Source: Pseudomonadaceae bacterium
Lineage (GTDB): Bacteria; Pseudomonadota; Gammaproteobacteria; Pseudomonadales; Azotimanducaceae
NCBI GenBank assembly: GCA_024743175.1
Contig: JANSXA010000003.1
Location: forward strand, 496,001-560,000
Direction: 5' to 3'
Length of the DNA: 64,000 bases
Positions 36,901 through 45,416 of the stretch are shown one piece after another. Position 1 is the stretch's first letter. Each line of letters begins with the position of its first letter. The position numbers were made by a program, and so were the translations under genes. The notes under the pieces were generated by a model, which had not been told where the DNA came from, did not search any database, and saw nothing but the letters and a program-made list of their open reading frames with translations.

Positions 36901-38244
36901 CTACTGACGCCAGGCACCAAGTTTTAAAGCAGCGGCGATAATAATGCCATAAACCACCATGCCAGCGCTTGCGGCGTAATAAACGCCGTTCAGGCTGAGG
37001 CTGGTGGTGGTTATCAGCAATAAAGCACCGCCAACCGCGATGCCGAACCTGACCAGCAGCGCCAGCACGGGCCAGAGCATGGCACCCGCTCCCTGAGAGG
37101 CAAAATAAAGCGACAGGCCCAGTCCAAAAAAAGTATATGCCGGGCCCACGATCTGGATGTAGGCTTTTGCGGCGGCGAATATTTCCGGATCCTCAGTAAA
37201 CAGCGGTATCCACAACCCGGGTACAAGCGCCAGGCTCAGACCAACAAGTCCGGCAACCAATGCCGCCGCGCCACTGCCAACCCAGCCGATGCGCTCCGCC
37301 CGCTCGAAATTGCGGGCCCCCACACTCATACCAACAAGTGACGTCATCGCCGCGCCAAGACCAAAAATCAGTGGAATCATCAGGAATTCGATGCGTGACC
37401 CGATCCCGTAGCCGGCAAGGGCGTTTTCACCAAAGCGGCCTACAATGGCGGTCAAGCTGATAATGGTGGCCACAGTCAGAATTGGCGACAAAGAAGCCGG
37501 CAGGGCAACGCGCAAAATATCTCCAAACAACTCTCTGCTGAAGCTGCAGTTGCTGATGCGCAGACGGATTGGTGAGGAAGCGCGTGCAAGGGCAGCAAGC
37601 ATGCTCAGGCTGACCAGGGTACCGGCGACAACCGCTGAAACAGCAGCGCCCGCTACACCAAGTTGCGGCAGGCCAAAGCCTCCCAGGACCAGTGCACCGG
37701 AAAGGGGAACCTGGACACACGCACTGAGGATCATCATAGCCGCGGGCAGGGTCATGTTGCCCATGCCGCGGAAGATGGCGCTGAGGATGCCAAGCAGCCA
37801 GATCGACACACCGCCGCTGAACAGAATGATGCTGTAGGTACTGGCCTGGTCAAGCATTTCGCCTTGTCCACCCAGGAATTGGAGAAACCAGTGACCCAGT
37901 AAAAGGTATAACAGCAGAAGCAGCAGGGCACCCAGAACGGCAATCGCCAGCGCATGCCAGATTAGTTTTTCCGCCCTCTCTGTGTCACCGGAACCGCTCG
38001 CTCTGGCAATGGCGGAAGCAACCGCACCGCCTGTGGCACCCCCGGCCAACGTCTGGGTCAACATCAGAAAAGGGAACACCAGGGCAATGGCGGCCAGGGA
38101 GGTGGTGCCGAGGCGACCGATGAACCAGATCTCTGCCAGGCTGACGCACGCCTGCACAAAAAAGGCGACGCTGCTGGGCGTTGCCATGTTGATGAGAAGT
38201 TTTAGTGGCGGTGCCGTTAACAGAACCTGGGTGCGACTATCCAT
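36901..38244 (-). CDS. MATE family efflux transporter
   Basis: A multidrug and toxin extrusion protein with about twelve transmembrane helices in two related halves. TPSSVAFFVQACVSLAEIWFIGRLG is the typical first helix pair, and GIGSRIEFLMIPLIFGLGAAMTSLVGMSVGARN is the matching start of the second half. These pumps export cationic or aromatic compounds using sodium or proton gradients. The open frame begins at 38301, inside the direct repeats; ATG at 38244 is more likely because the deduced promoter lies at 38275-38303. Its 3' neighbour HxlR is 11 bp away, a common pump-regulator arrangement. Confidence 0.9.
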   Translation of the reverse strand: MDSRTQVLLTAPPLKLLINMATPSSVAFFVQACVSLAEIWFIGRLGTTSLAAIALVFPFLMLTQTLAGGATGGAVASAIARASGSGDTERAEKLIWHALAIAVLGALLLLLLYLLLGHWFLQFLGGQGEMLDQASTYSIILFSGGVSIWLLGILSAIFRGMGNMTLPAAMMILSACVQVPLSGALVLGGFGLPQLGVAGAAVSAVVAGTLVSLSMLAALARASSPIRLRISNCSFSRELFGDILRVALPASLSPILTVATIISLTAIVGRFGENALAGYGIGSRIEFLMIPLIFGLGAAMTSLVGMSVGARNFERAERIGWVGSGAAALVAGLVGLSLALVPGLWIPLFTEDPEIFAAAKAYIQIVGPAYTFFGLGLSLYFASQGAGAMLWPVLALLVRFGIAVGGALLLITTTSLSLNGVYYAASAGMVVYGIIIAAALKLGAWRQ

Positions 38245-38270
38245 TGTTCGGGCACACATCACTTTAAAAA

Positions 38271-38303
38271 TGAAAGTATAAACTTTCAAAGTTAAAGTCA
38301 CAA
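38271..38303 (-). promoter_or_regulatory. Promoter with overlapping operator for the MATE-HxlR operon
   Basis: On the minus strand TTGTGA (38303-38298) and TATACT (38280-38275) are separated by exactly 17 bases. The -10 lies inside a perfect palindrome at 38271-38288 (TGAAAGT, 4-nt centre, ACTTTCA). This AAAGT-centred dyad resembles HxlR-type operators, so the regulator encoded downstream may repress its own operon here. Confidence 0.6.
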
Positions 38304-38320
38304 AGTTAAAGTCACAAAGT
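38287..38320. repeat. Direct repeats of 14 bp upstream of the MATE gene
   Basis: CAAAGTTAAAGTCA occurs twice in tandem (38287-38300 and 38301-38314), followed by a partial third copy (CAAAGT, 38315-38320). They cover the -35 region and upstream DNA and repeat the AAAGT element of the adjacent palindrome, so they may be extra regulator sites. Confidence 0.75.
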
Positions 38321-38450
38321 GGAATGTTCTCGAAACAGCGACAGGTTATAGTCTGTTAGCTGTTATCGGAGCTCACTTCTCGAAGAGTTGGGACTCGCCC
38401 CGGCTCAGTTGGCAATTATTGAGTTTGTCTTGCCAGCCAACGATTGTTGA

Positions 38451-39416
38451 TTACCAGGCGTAGGCTTCCGGTGCTGCGCCGCAGGGTGGGAATATCTTAT
38501 CCAGGTCTGTCAGTGTCTGATTCGACAAAGTGATGTCGGGTACCGTCAGCACAGAGTTCAGCTGTGCGGCAGTACCCGGACCGATGATAGTGGCGGTGAC
38601 GCCTGGTTGACGCAGTAACCAGGCCAGCGCAATGTTGCTCGGGGATTCATTGAGGTCACCACACAGGTTTTCGAACCTGTTGAGCTGATCTGCCTTCGAG
38701 GCCAGTGCCGATTTAGCTTCGGAAGATTGACGACGTCCTGTCGCTGCACTGCTGTGACCCGCTAACAAACCGCCGGACAAAGGACTCCAGGGAATAACGC
38801 CAACGCCATAGGCCTGGCAGGCTGGTAATACTTCGAGTTCTGCACGGCGCTCCAGCAAATTGTACAGGCTCTGTTCTGATACCAGTCCAAGCTGATGACG
38901 GGTGATGGCTTTTTCGTTGGCGCGTGCAATGGCCCAACCCGGGAAATTGCTGGAGCCCACGTAGGTTATTTTGCCTTGTGCTATCAATCGCTCCATCGCC
39001 TGCCAGATTTCTTCAATGGGTGCGCTGCGATCTATATGGTGCATCTGATACAAGTCGATGTGCTCAACGCCCAGGCGCTGCAGACTGGCATCACAGGCCA
39101 TTTGAATGTGTCGTGCGGACAGTCCGCGATCATTGATGTCGTCCGACATGGGTTCATGCACTTTGCTGGCGATGACCAGTTTGTTGCGTCGGCTTTTGTC
39201 CTGGGCAAGCCATTTCCCAACTATCGACTCTGTTGTGCCCACGCCTTTGTCACCGCCGTACTGGTTGGCGGTATCGATGAAGTTGATGCCTGCTTCAACC
39301 GCTCGATTGAGGATGTCGAAAGATTCAGATTCTGATGTGCGCGGTCCAAAATTCATTGTCCCCAGACACAGTTGACTGACGTTTACTGCAGAGCGACCCA
39401 GTTTTCGATATTGCAT
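38451..39416 (-). CDS. Aldo/keto reductase
   Basis: A 321-residue NADPH-dependent TIM-barrel reductase of carbonyl groups. The catalytic tetrad is visible: Asp and Tyr in FIDTANQYGG, Lys in LVIASKVHEP, His in DLYQMHHIDRS. The C-terminal LAWLLRQPGVTATIIGPGTAAQLN is the cofactor-binding block. It belongs to the group resembling AKR11/AKR12 and YajO-type proteins. ATG start; 20 bp after the PhyH gene, on the same strand, so probably the same transcript. Related in sequence to the second aldo/keto reductase at 43643-44593. Confidence 0.93.
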   Translation of the reverse strand: MQYRKLGRSAVNVSQLCLGTMNFGPRTSESESFDILNRAVEAGINFIDTANQYGGDKGVGTTESIVGKWLAQDKSRRNKLVIASKVHEPMSDDINDRGLSARHIQMACDASLQRLGVEHIDLYQMHHIDRSAPIEEIWQAMERLIAQGKITYVGSSNFPGWAIARANEKAITRHQLGLVSEQSLYNLLERRAELEVLPACQAYGVGVIPWSPLSGGLLAGHSSAATGRRQSSEAKSALASKADQLNRFENLCGDLNESPSNIALAWLLRQPGVTATIIGPGTAAQLNSVLTVPDITLSNQTLTDLDKIFPPCGAAPEAYAW

Positions 39417-39436
39417 AAAGTTTTCCGAGTAAGAAG

Positions 39437-40216
39437 TTACGGCGCGCGTAGCGTCGTACCAGTGACAAGCTCTTCGCTGGAATCTGCGACACAGAATCTG
39501 ACAAGCTGCTGGGCATGTTCAGAAAGTTTTTTCCAGTCCTGGTAAGTGATGCCTGGCACGATCGGTTCGCGAAACCAGGGCGCGTAAAACTCAAGATTGG
39601 GTATCGAACGAACATGCTCTGACAGATTGGGTGTGCCGCCATGCCAGGCTCGTGTATCGCGAATCATGATACTGCCCGCAGGCGCAGGGCATACCGTGCT
39701 CAAGCGCATCCATTCGGGTTCCTCTTCCAGACTGGGTATTTTTTCTCGTGAGTTCTGTGTGCCGGGAATCTGGCGGGTAGGGCCATTTAAGCGGGTTACG
39801 TCCTGGGGTAGAAAATTCACGCAGATGTAGGGACAGGGTAAATCTCTGATGCTGGTCAGGCCGCGAGGGTCGTGAAAAGCGCTGAACGGCGAAGACTTAT
39901 TGTCGACCCAATCCCGCACATCAGCGTGCAGGCGCTGATATTCAACCGCGCCGGGCAGACAGAAATCTCCGCTGGCTGCGCGCAGGGTGTAGTTGGGTGA
40001 GCCGAACAGTGCTGTGAGCAAGGTGGTAACTTCAGGAATATCCAGCAACATCTGCCAGGCAGGGCGGTGCAGTTGACTGCGAGTCAAGCTGGAACCACCA
40101 AAAGAGTAGCGATGGGCGCCACGGTTACCGCGGCGGTTCTGATCTACCGCGAGAATTTCATCGATAACTTCCTGGCAGCCTTCGGCAAGCTGTTGAATCT
40201 GATCGCTGGTGAGCAC
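39437..40216 (-). CDS. PhyH family oxygenase; N-terminus continues upstream without a normal start
   Basis: A PhyH-type Fe(II)/2-oxoglutarate oxygenase. The iron motif is QRLHADVRDW (His-x-Asp), the distal His is in RDTRAWHGGTPN, with Arg in EHVRSIPNLEFY. The first usable start in frame is GTG at 40216, but the frame stays open upstream and reads SGHIEEAVRLFHRDGFVVVAD, a typical PhyH N-terminus, back to at least SLYNSHWRIVV near 40387, with no ATG, GTG or TTG. An ATG with AGGACC upstream exists at 40466, one base out of frame. Either a single-base frameshift, a rare start codon or a sequence error is present. The product as drawn would lack the first core helix. Confidence 0.8.
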   Translation of the reverse strand: MLTSDQIQQLAEGCQEVIDEILAVDQNRRGNRGAHRYSFGGSSLTRSQLHRPAWQMLLDIPEVTTLLTALFGSPNYTLRAASGDFCLPGAVEYQRLHADVRDWVDNKSSPFSAFHDPRGLTSIRDLPCPYICVNFLPQDVTRLNGPTRQIPGTQNSREKIPSLEEEPEWMRLSTVCPAPAGSIMIRDTRAWHGGTPNLSEHVRSIPNLEFYAPWFREPIVPGITYQDWKKLSEHAQQLVRFCVADSSEELVTGTTLRAP

Positions 40217-40519
40217 GTCAGCAACAACTACAAAACCATCGCGATGAAACAGCCGAACGGCTTCCTCGATGTGTCCAGAGGAAATAATCTCCAGTCCTTT
40301 GATGCCGTTGTGGTTGCTTAGATGTGCCTTCAGCTCGGCAACCGCGAATTGGGTGTTAACGACAATTCTCCAATGCGAGTTATACAGTGAGTTCGGTGGA
40401 TCGCCAGAATAGGATAACCGAAATCCTGGACAAATAGGCCAGGTTGGAAGCGCCGATTGACTCCATCAAACAGGTCCTGGCCTACAGCAAAATTCTCAGT
40501 TGATTTTTCATTGAGGGGC
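40217..40519 (-). other. Probable 5' coding part of the PhyH gene and short spacer
   Basis: This 303-base stretch has no gene with a normal start. On the minus strand the PhyH frame is open from a TGA near 40460 to 40216 and encodes PhyH-like sequence. The remaining 60 bases next to the glycosyltransferase stop show no clear promoter or terminator. Confidence 0.65.
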
Positions 40520-41857
40520 CTAGCGTCCTGCCAGTTTTGTTGGGATTGGCTCGCAGAAATGAATGGTATAGTCGTTGACCTCGCCGGCCACCTGGCAATG
40601 GGTTCCCGGTGTATAAGCAGGTTGGCCGATGCCTGTAACAAGATATATCGGTTGCGAGTAAGATAGGTTTGCTGTATCCCGCGTAAAAGTGTAGTCAATC
40701 CCATAGAATTCTGCGGTATACAGTCGATTACCGAGAAAGACGACGTCCCCATCTTCAGCACTACGTAAATCGATTAAAGTGTCGACCAGACCTTTCTGGT
40801 TGCGCGACTCGTCATACCAATAGTCGCTGCTGCTGTTCTGCACCACTTTGACAGTCGGTATTGCCAACGCAATAACAAAAAGCATCGGGGCGACTTTCTT
40901 CCTGCGCTGGGATAAGAGTTGTGCCAGCAGGAGGCTTAGAATCACCGACCAGGCGGTGAGCGTTGGCATGCTAAACCTCGGAACAACGTTGGCCGAAATG
41001 CTGAAACAAAGCAGTGGCCCTATCGCCCAACACAGGAGGTAAAGTACCAGCGGGTTTGTTTCGGTCAATTTCAGACGTAACCCTGGTTGCCAATAGCCGC
41101 TGATATACCGGGTAAGAAGCAAAAGTGGTACCAGCAGACTCCAGGGTAACAGGCCTTCCATGGCGTACAGGAGGATGATACCGCGAGGTTCTGCATGGCC
41201 AGCCCCGTATAAGCCACCCATCCATTCGGAGTCAGTAAAACGATAGACGAGCTCTCCCTGAAAATAATATTCGAGATAACCAGGATAGGCGTTTTCTGCA
41301 GCGATGTACCAGGGTGAAACCAGCAGGCTGGCAGCGGCCGCAGCGCTACCCAGCGCCAGCCAGGTCTTTGTACGCCAAAGCTGTTTGGTGATCAGCAACC
41401 AGAGTAGCACCGGTAGTCCTACATAAATAAAGATGACCGGACCTTTTGCCAGCAACCCCAGGCTCAGGCCTAAAACGCCGGCGAGCAACCAGCAGGGCTG
41501 CTGCTTGCTCAACCACTCGTAGAGACTCACCAGTGCCAGGGTTACAGAAAAGGTCAGGGTAGCATCGGTGTGGACTTTACCGAATGCTACGTAACCCAGA
41601 TAACTACTGCTCAAGACGAGCATGCTGAGAGCTGCGACACGGGGGCTGAAGTGATGCCTCGCAATGTGATGGGTCAGTGTGATCGTGCCAACAGAACAAA
41701 GCCACGCTGGCAGGCGCGCGGCAAATTCAGTCACACCGAAGATACGCATGCTGGCGACTTGCAGCCAGATTGAAAGTGGGGGATTACCCCAGAAAGGCTC
41801 TGTATCGGTGAACATCGGCATCAGATACTGGCCGCTGAAATACATTTTCCTGGCCAT
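40520..41857 (-). CDS. Glycosyltransferase family 39 (ArnT/PMT-like) membrane protein; start uncertain
   Basis: An integral membrane glycosyltransferase of the GT39/GT83 type, which moves a sugar from a polyprenyl-phosphate donor to lipid A or a protein. YFSGQYLMPMFTDTEPFWGNPPLSIWLQ is the conserved periplasmic-loop motif, followed by about ten hydrophobic helices and a C-terminal periplasmic domain. The first ATG is at 41857, but the frame upstream encodes a further helix (ACVILALHFLGLGLYPLLG) and TTEGAYAE, matching the DxDEARYAE block that carries a catalytic acid; the first Asp is replaced here. It extends to at least 42019 with no ATG/GTG/TTG in frame, so the true start is a rare codon or is frameshifted. 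Confidence 0.83.
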   Translation of the reverse strand: MARKMYFSGQYLMPMFTDTEPFWGNPPLSIWLQVASMRIFGVTEFAARLPAWLCSVGTITLTHHIARHHFSPRVAALSMLVLSSSYLGYVAFGKVHTDATLTFSVTLALVSLYEWLSKQQPCWLLAGVLGLSLGLLAKGPVIFIYVGLPVLLWLLITKQLWRTKTWLALGSAAAAASLLVSPWYIAAENAYPGYLEYYFQGELVYRFTDSEWMGGLYGAGHAEPRGIILLYAMEGLLPWSLLVPLLLLTRYISGYWQPGLRLKLTETNPLVLYLLCWAIGPLLCFSISANVVPRFSMPTLTAWSVILSLLLAQLLSQRRKKVAPMLFVIALAIPTVKVVQNSSSDYWYDESRNQKGLVDTLIDLRSAEDGDVVFLGNRLYTAEFYGIDYTFTRDTANLSYSQPIYLVTGIGQPAYTPGTHCQVAGEVNDYTIHFCEPIPTKLAGR

Positions 41858-42205
41858 TTCAGCATATGCGCCTTCAGTGGTGCCGAGTAAGGGGTAAAGG
41901 CCGAGCCCCAGAAAATGGAGCGCTAGAATGACGCAGGCAGCACCGAAGATAAGCTTTGTTAGCCGGTCGGATCGGTCGAGAGGGCTTTGCAGCAGTTGGG
42001 TGTCTAAATGATTCAGCAGAGTGGCATCTTTATCAGTGCATGAAATGGCGATGATGAGATTCTTATGGGATAGAGATATCGTGTTGTTAAAATCAATCGC
42101 ATCGTGCGTTAGTTTTTTAGATCAAAGATGGATGTGGTTTTCGCATCTGTACCCGACTGACATCCTCTGTCATGGTAGCGGCTCCAAAAAACACGCATCT
42201 GCCTT
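41858..42205. other. Upstream part of the glycosyltransferase frame and divergent spacer
   Basis: From 41858 to about 42019 the minus-strand glycosyltransferase frame continues with convincing membrane-helix coding sequence. From 42020 to 42205 I see AT-rich DNA between divergent genes and no clear gene; an alternative ATG in another minus frame near 42105 runs to a stop close to 42020, consistent with a small indel near 42020. Confidence 0.55.
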
Positions 42206-43624
42206 ATGAAAAGTTTTAACACCGCTACTTTGACCGTTCTGCTTTTTGTTGGCCTGGCTTTGTCTGGCTGTGAACAGCCAGCGGAAGTTGTCGCCAAAGA
42301 TACCTACAGTCTTGCGATCACCAACGTCACCGCCATTGATGCTGTCAGTGGTGTGCGCACTGGCGTCACCGTGGTGTTGGACGGTGATGAAATTGTCAGT
42401 GTAGAACCTTCAGCCGCGACACCGCCTGCTGCGGCGCAGATCATCGATGGCAAGGGCCAATACCTGATTCCGGGTTTATGGGACATGCACGTGCATGTCA
42501 CTTATGAGCCTCGTTTGACCCAGCAGATGCCTGAGCTGTTTCTCGACTATGGCATCACCAGCGTGCGCGATACCGGTGGTATGTTGCCCGCACTGTTACC
42601 TGAAATTGAGCGTTACCGGGGGGGTGATATCCAAGCGCCGCGTATCTACTTCAGTGGTCCGCTGCTGGATGGCAGCAAGGTGGTCTACGATGGTGATGAT
42701 CGGCCTGAGATCGGCATTTCCAATGCCACGCCCGAGGAATCCAGAGCCAATGTGCAAACCCTGGTGGACGCTGGGGCGGATTTCATAAAAATTTACGAGC
42801 TGGTCTCGCCGGAGGTTTTTGCCGCGCTTGTGGATGCGGCAGGTCAACACAACCTGCCCATCGCCTCGCACGTGCCGCTGGCGCTGCTGGCAGACAATGC
42901 CGGTCCCCAGGTCGGGACCATGGAACACCTGCGTAACGTTGAACTGGCCTGTGCAGAAGACGCCCATGTTCTGGTGGCTCAGCGCCTGCAGACCATATCG
43001 GATCCGGGTGAGGTCAGCGGTTATGCCTTGCGCAGTGCCCTGCATGCGCAGTACCGCCCTCCGGCTCTGGCGAGTGTGGATATCAAGAGTGCGCGTTGTC
43101 AGGCCGTGATCAACTCGTTACAGAACACCATCCAGGTGCCGACATTGCGGCTCAACAGCATCTTCAAGTATTCCCCGCTGGGACGTGATGACTGGCGGGA
43201 GCATCTGGCCAATCTGCCTGACCCCGTTGCTGCAGACTGGTTGCAGACTGCGGAACAGTTTTTTGGTCAGGGCTCAGCCGATGCATTGAAAATGTCTGAC
43301 TGGAGTCTTGCGCTGGTGGGTGAGATGTTTCGCGCTGGCGTACCGATAGGCGCGGGTACCGACACGCCGATCGGTCAGGCCATACCCGGTTATTCGTTGC
43401 ACACTGAACTCGAGCGTCTTGTAGAAGCGGGGTTGTCACCTCTCGATGCCCTTTACTCGGCAACCGTAAGACCTGCTGAGTTCCTCAACCTGCAGGCATC
43501 TCATGGTCAGATTCAGCCAGGCATGGTGGGTGATCTGGTGTTGCTGGCGGCTGACCCCAGCAAAGACATCGCCAACACCCGCAAGATAAATGCCGTGATT
43601 TCCCGCGGTGAAGTTGTTCGTTAA
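42206..43624 (+). CDS. Amidohydrolase family lipoprotein
   Basis: An exported metal-dependent amidohydrolase of 472 residues. The signal peptide ends in a lipobox (GLALSGC, Cys about residue 22), so it should be a periplasmic lipoprotein. Metal motifs are DMHVHVTYEP, Lys in DFIKIYE (carboxylated Lys), His in PIASHVPLAL and TMEHLRN, and Asp in GAGTDTPIG. The C-terminal GQIQPGMVGDLVLLAADP closes the composite beta domain. Related proteins act as prolidases, imidazolonepropionase-like or mycotoxin-degrading hydrolases. The gene is plus-strand, divergent from the glycosyltransferase and convergent with the aldo/keto reductase. Substrate unknown. Confidence 0.9.
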   Translation: MKSFNTATLTVLLFVGLALSGCEQPAEVVAKDTYSLAITNVTAIDAVSGVRTGVTVVLDGDEIVSVEPSAATPPAAAQIIDGKGQYLIPGLWDMHVHVTYEPRLTQQMPELFLDYGITSVRDTGGMLPALLPEIERYRGGDIQAPRIYFSGPLLDGSKVVYDGDDRPEIGISNATPEESRANVQTLVDAGADFIKIYELVSPEVFAALVDAAGQHNLPIASHVPLALLADNAGPQVGTMEHLRNVELACAEDAHVLVAQRLQTISDPGEVSGYALRSALHAQYRPPALASVDIKSARCQAVINSLQNTIQVPTLRLNSIFKYSPLGRDDWREHLANLPDPVAADWLQTAEQFFGQGSADALKMSDWSLALVGEMFRAGVPIGAGTDTPIGQAIPGYSLHTELERLVEAGLSPLDALYSATVRPAEFLNLQASHGQIQPGMVGDLVLLAADPSKDIANTRKINAVISRGEVVR

Positions 43625-43642
43625 CCTGTTACGCGCGAGCAG

Positions 43643-44593
43643 CTAGTCGCGTTTACGAGTTAGTAGCGCATCCACCTCAGCAAACTCGTCTGCGCTTAAT
43701 GTCCAGCTGATGCTTTCGGCATTGGCAGCCACCTGTTCCGTTCGCGTTGCACCTGCAATCACACTGCTTACCAGTGGATTGCTGGAGAGCCAGGCCATGG
43801 CCAGTTGCAGCAGGTTCTTGTCGCGGCTTGTGGCAAACTCGGTCAGGCGCTCAACCTGATCAAAGTTTCGGTCGGACAGGGCTTTTTTACCGCGCTCGCC
43901 AAAATTTGCCAGGCGGCTGTCTGCCGGAGCCTCAACACCACGCTGATACTTTCCGGTCAGCAGGCCACTGGCCAGCGGAAAGTAGGGCAGCATACCAACG
44001 CCATACTCTTTACACGCCGGCAGCACTTCTTTTTCAATGTCACGCTGCAGCAGATTGTAATGGTTCTGTGCTGTTACAAATTTGTTGTAGCCGCCGCCTA
44101 CTGCGCGCCAGTGTGCGTCTGCAATCTGCCAGCCGCTGTAATTGGAGTGACCGATGTAACGGATCTTGCCCATGGCTACCAGGTCGTTTAACGCACTCAG
44201 GGTTTCGTCGATGGGGGTTCTGGGGTCCGGGATGTGGTGCTGATATAAGTCGATATAGTCTGTATCGAGACGTTTCAGGCTGGCGTCCACCTGGGTGAAT
44301 ATATGCCCGCGTGATCCACCCTTCTGCAGAATGCCGTCACCCATGGCATGCCCGAACTTTGTTGCAATGACAACCTGCGAACGGTCTTTACCCGCCAGGG
44401 CGCGACCGAGAAAAACCTCACTTTGCTGGCCGCCATAGACATTGGCGGTGTCAAAAAAGTTAATCCCGAGATCCAATGCGGCATGCACAACTTCTGCACT
44501 CTGTTTTTCATCGCAGCGCATGCCGAAGTTGTTACAGCCGAGTCCGGCCAGAGAGACGCGCAGGCCGCTGTGGCCGAGATTTCTATATTTCAT
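43643..44593 (-). CDS. Aldo/keto reductase
   Basis: A 316-residue NADPH-dependent aldo/keto reductase. Tetrad residues: Asp and Tyr in FFDTANVYGG, Lys in VVIATKFGHA, His in DLYQHHIPDP. LAMAWLSSNPLVSSVIAGATRTEQV is the cofactor block. Similar to the voltage-gated potassium-channel-beta/YghZ-like and YdbC groups of reductases. ATG at 44593 directly follows the lipoprotein stop (3 bp), so the two share a transcript. It is convergent with the amidohydrolase gene across 18 bp that contain only a weak inverted repeat. Confidence 0.92.
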   Translation of the reverse strand: MKYRNLGHSGLRVSLAGLGCNNFGMRCDEKQSAEVVHAALDLGINFFDTANVYGGQQSEVFLGRALAGKDRSQVVIATKFGHAMGDGILQKGGSRGHIFTQVDASLKRLDTDYIDLYQHHIPDPRTPIDETLSALNDLVAMGKIRYIGHSNYSGWQIADAHWRAVGGGYNKFVTAQNHYNLLQRDIEKEVLPACKEYGVGMLPYFPLASGLLTGKYQRGVEAPADSRLANFGERGKKALSDRNFDQVERLTEFATSRDKNLLQLAMAWLSSNPLVSSVIAGATRTEQVAANAESISWTLSADEFAEVDALLTRKRD

Positions 44594-44596
44594 GTT

Positions 44597-45034
44597 TCAG
44601 GCTCTTGGTGTCAGGCGAAAGAGGTAAACCTCCGCCAGGTTCATGTTGCGTGGCAGGTTGCCATATTTGTCCGCCCAACCCTGGGCAAAGAGGTCGAATT
44701 CAGCGCCGTCGTCGACCTGGGTTGCGGTTAACTCATAGATTTTTCCAGCGTGACCGAGGCGCACGTTTGGGTTTACATTGATGTGATCGACCCACGTTGT
44801 GCGGTTGTCGCCTGCATAAACATAGAGATAGCCATGCATACCTAAGACCCATAAGTTTACAGAGTAGGGATCCGCTGGTCGTGTTTCGAGCTGGATAATG
44901 TCAGCCTGTGCAACGTTGGACCAGCTCTGGGGGGTAGGTGTGACCACCCCGTCCAGCTCTGTGCTGCTGAAAGGGATATAACGGCAGGCGCTGAGCAGCA
45001 GAGTCAGAATGAGCACGCCAGAACATCGTTGCAT
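44597..45034 (-). CDS. Small lipoprotein of unknown function
   Basis: A 145-residue exported lipoprotein. The signal peptide VLILTLLLSAC carries the lipobox LSAC. The mature part is mostly beta (NLWVLGMHGYLYVYAGDN, HAGKIYELTATQV) and ends with a helix and a short strand; its pattern recalls the split-barrel nitroreductase/pyridoxamine-oxidase-like DUFs that bind flavin or F420, but this is a weak impression. The frame opens with TTG at 45046; ATG at 45034 with GGAGAACGTA before it is preferred. It lies 3 bp upstream of the aldo/keto reductase gene. Confidence 0.7.
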   Translation of the reverse strand: MQRCSGVLILTLLLSACRYIPFSSTELDGVVTPTPQSWSNVAQADIIQLETRPADPYSVNLWVLGMHGYLYVYAGDNRTTWVDHINVNPNVRLGHAGKIYELTATQVDDGAEFDLFAQGWADKYGNLPRNMNLAEVYLFRLTPRA

Positions 45035-45182
45035 TACGTTCTCCAACAGGTGAGGTCGGGGAGTATATCCTGACTGACAAGGGTCTGGGCAGCGCCCTTA
45101 ACTGTGCTGGGAACTGTGCTAGGATCTGCGCCGTAGTGCGGGCGTAGGACGCCAGCAATTGATCCACAACGGAACAATAGAT

Positions 45183-45347
45183 ATGGAAATGACAGCGGGC
45201 ATCATGGTGATGCTGGCAAACCTCTGGGCCATCACACGCACGTTACGCAGCGATGCTGAACCGAAAAACAAGGCCATGTGGGTAGCCATTGTGCTTCTGT
45301 TGCCCTTTGTCGGCATGGTGTTGTGGATACTGTTCGGGCCAAGCTGA
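45183..45347 (+). CDS. PLDc_N domain mini-membrane protein
   Basis: A 54-residue membrane protein. Two hydrophobic helices (GIMVMLANLWAITRTL and MWVAIVLLLPFVGMVLWILFGPS) joined by a short polar loop match the PLDc_N/phospholipase-D-nuclease N-terminal domain, including the W-I and P-x-x-G-x-x-L-W-I pattern. Such stand-alone units are common and have no known activity. The ATG at 45183 follows ACGGAACA; a TTG at 45159 in the same frame is less likely. It is alone on the plus strand between the lipoprotein and the azoreductase gene. Confidence 0.72.
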   Translation: MEMTAGIMVMLANLWAITRTLRSDAEPKNKAMWVAIVLLLPFVGMVLWILFGPS

Positions 45348-45373
45348 AGTACCCGATCATCCGACTAGGTTAG

Positions 45374-45403
45374 TTGGACACTTACATTTCAAACTCTTAT
45401 TGC
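45374..45403 (+). promoter_or_regulatory. Possible promoter of the azoreductase gene
   Basis: TTGGAC (45374-45379) and TATTGC (45398-45403) are separated by 18 bases, ending 13 bases before the ATG. This would leave almost no leader, so it is only a weak candidate. Confidence 0.22.
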
Positions 45404-45416
45404 TCAGAGGTAAACC

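Noticed and set aside
38287-38320. Possible CRISPR or iteron array
   Set aside because: Only two and a third copies of 14 bases in direct contact with no spacers; position at a promoter fits regulator sites better. No cas or rep gene is near.
43625-43660. Possible terminator between the amidohydrolase and aldo/keto reductase genes
   Set aside because: Only a 5-bp CGCGA/TCGCG stem with three T residues, overlapping the end of the reductase coding sequence; too weak to call.
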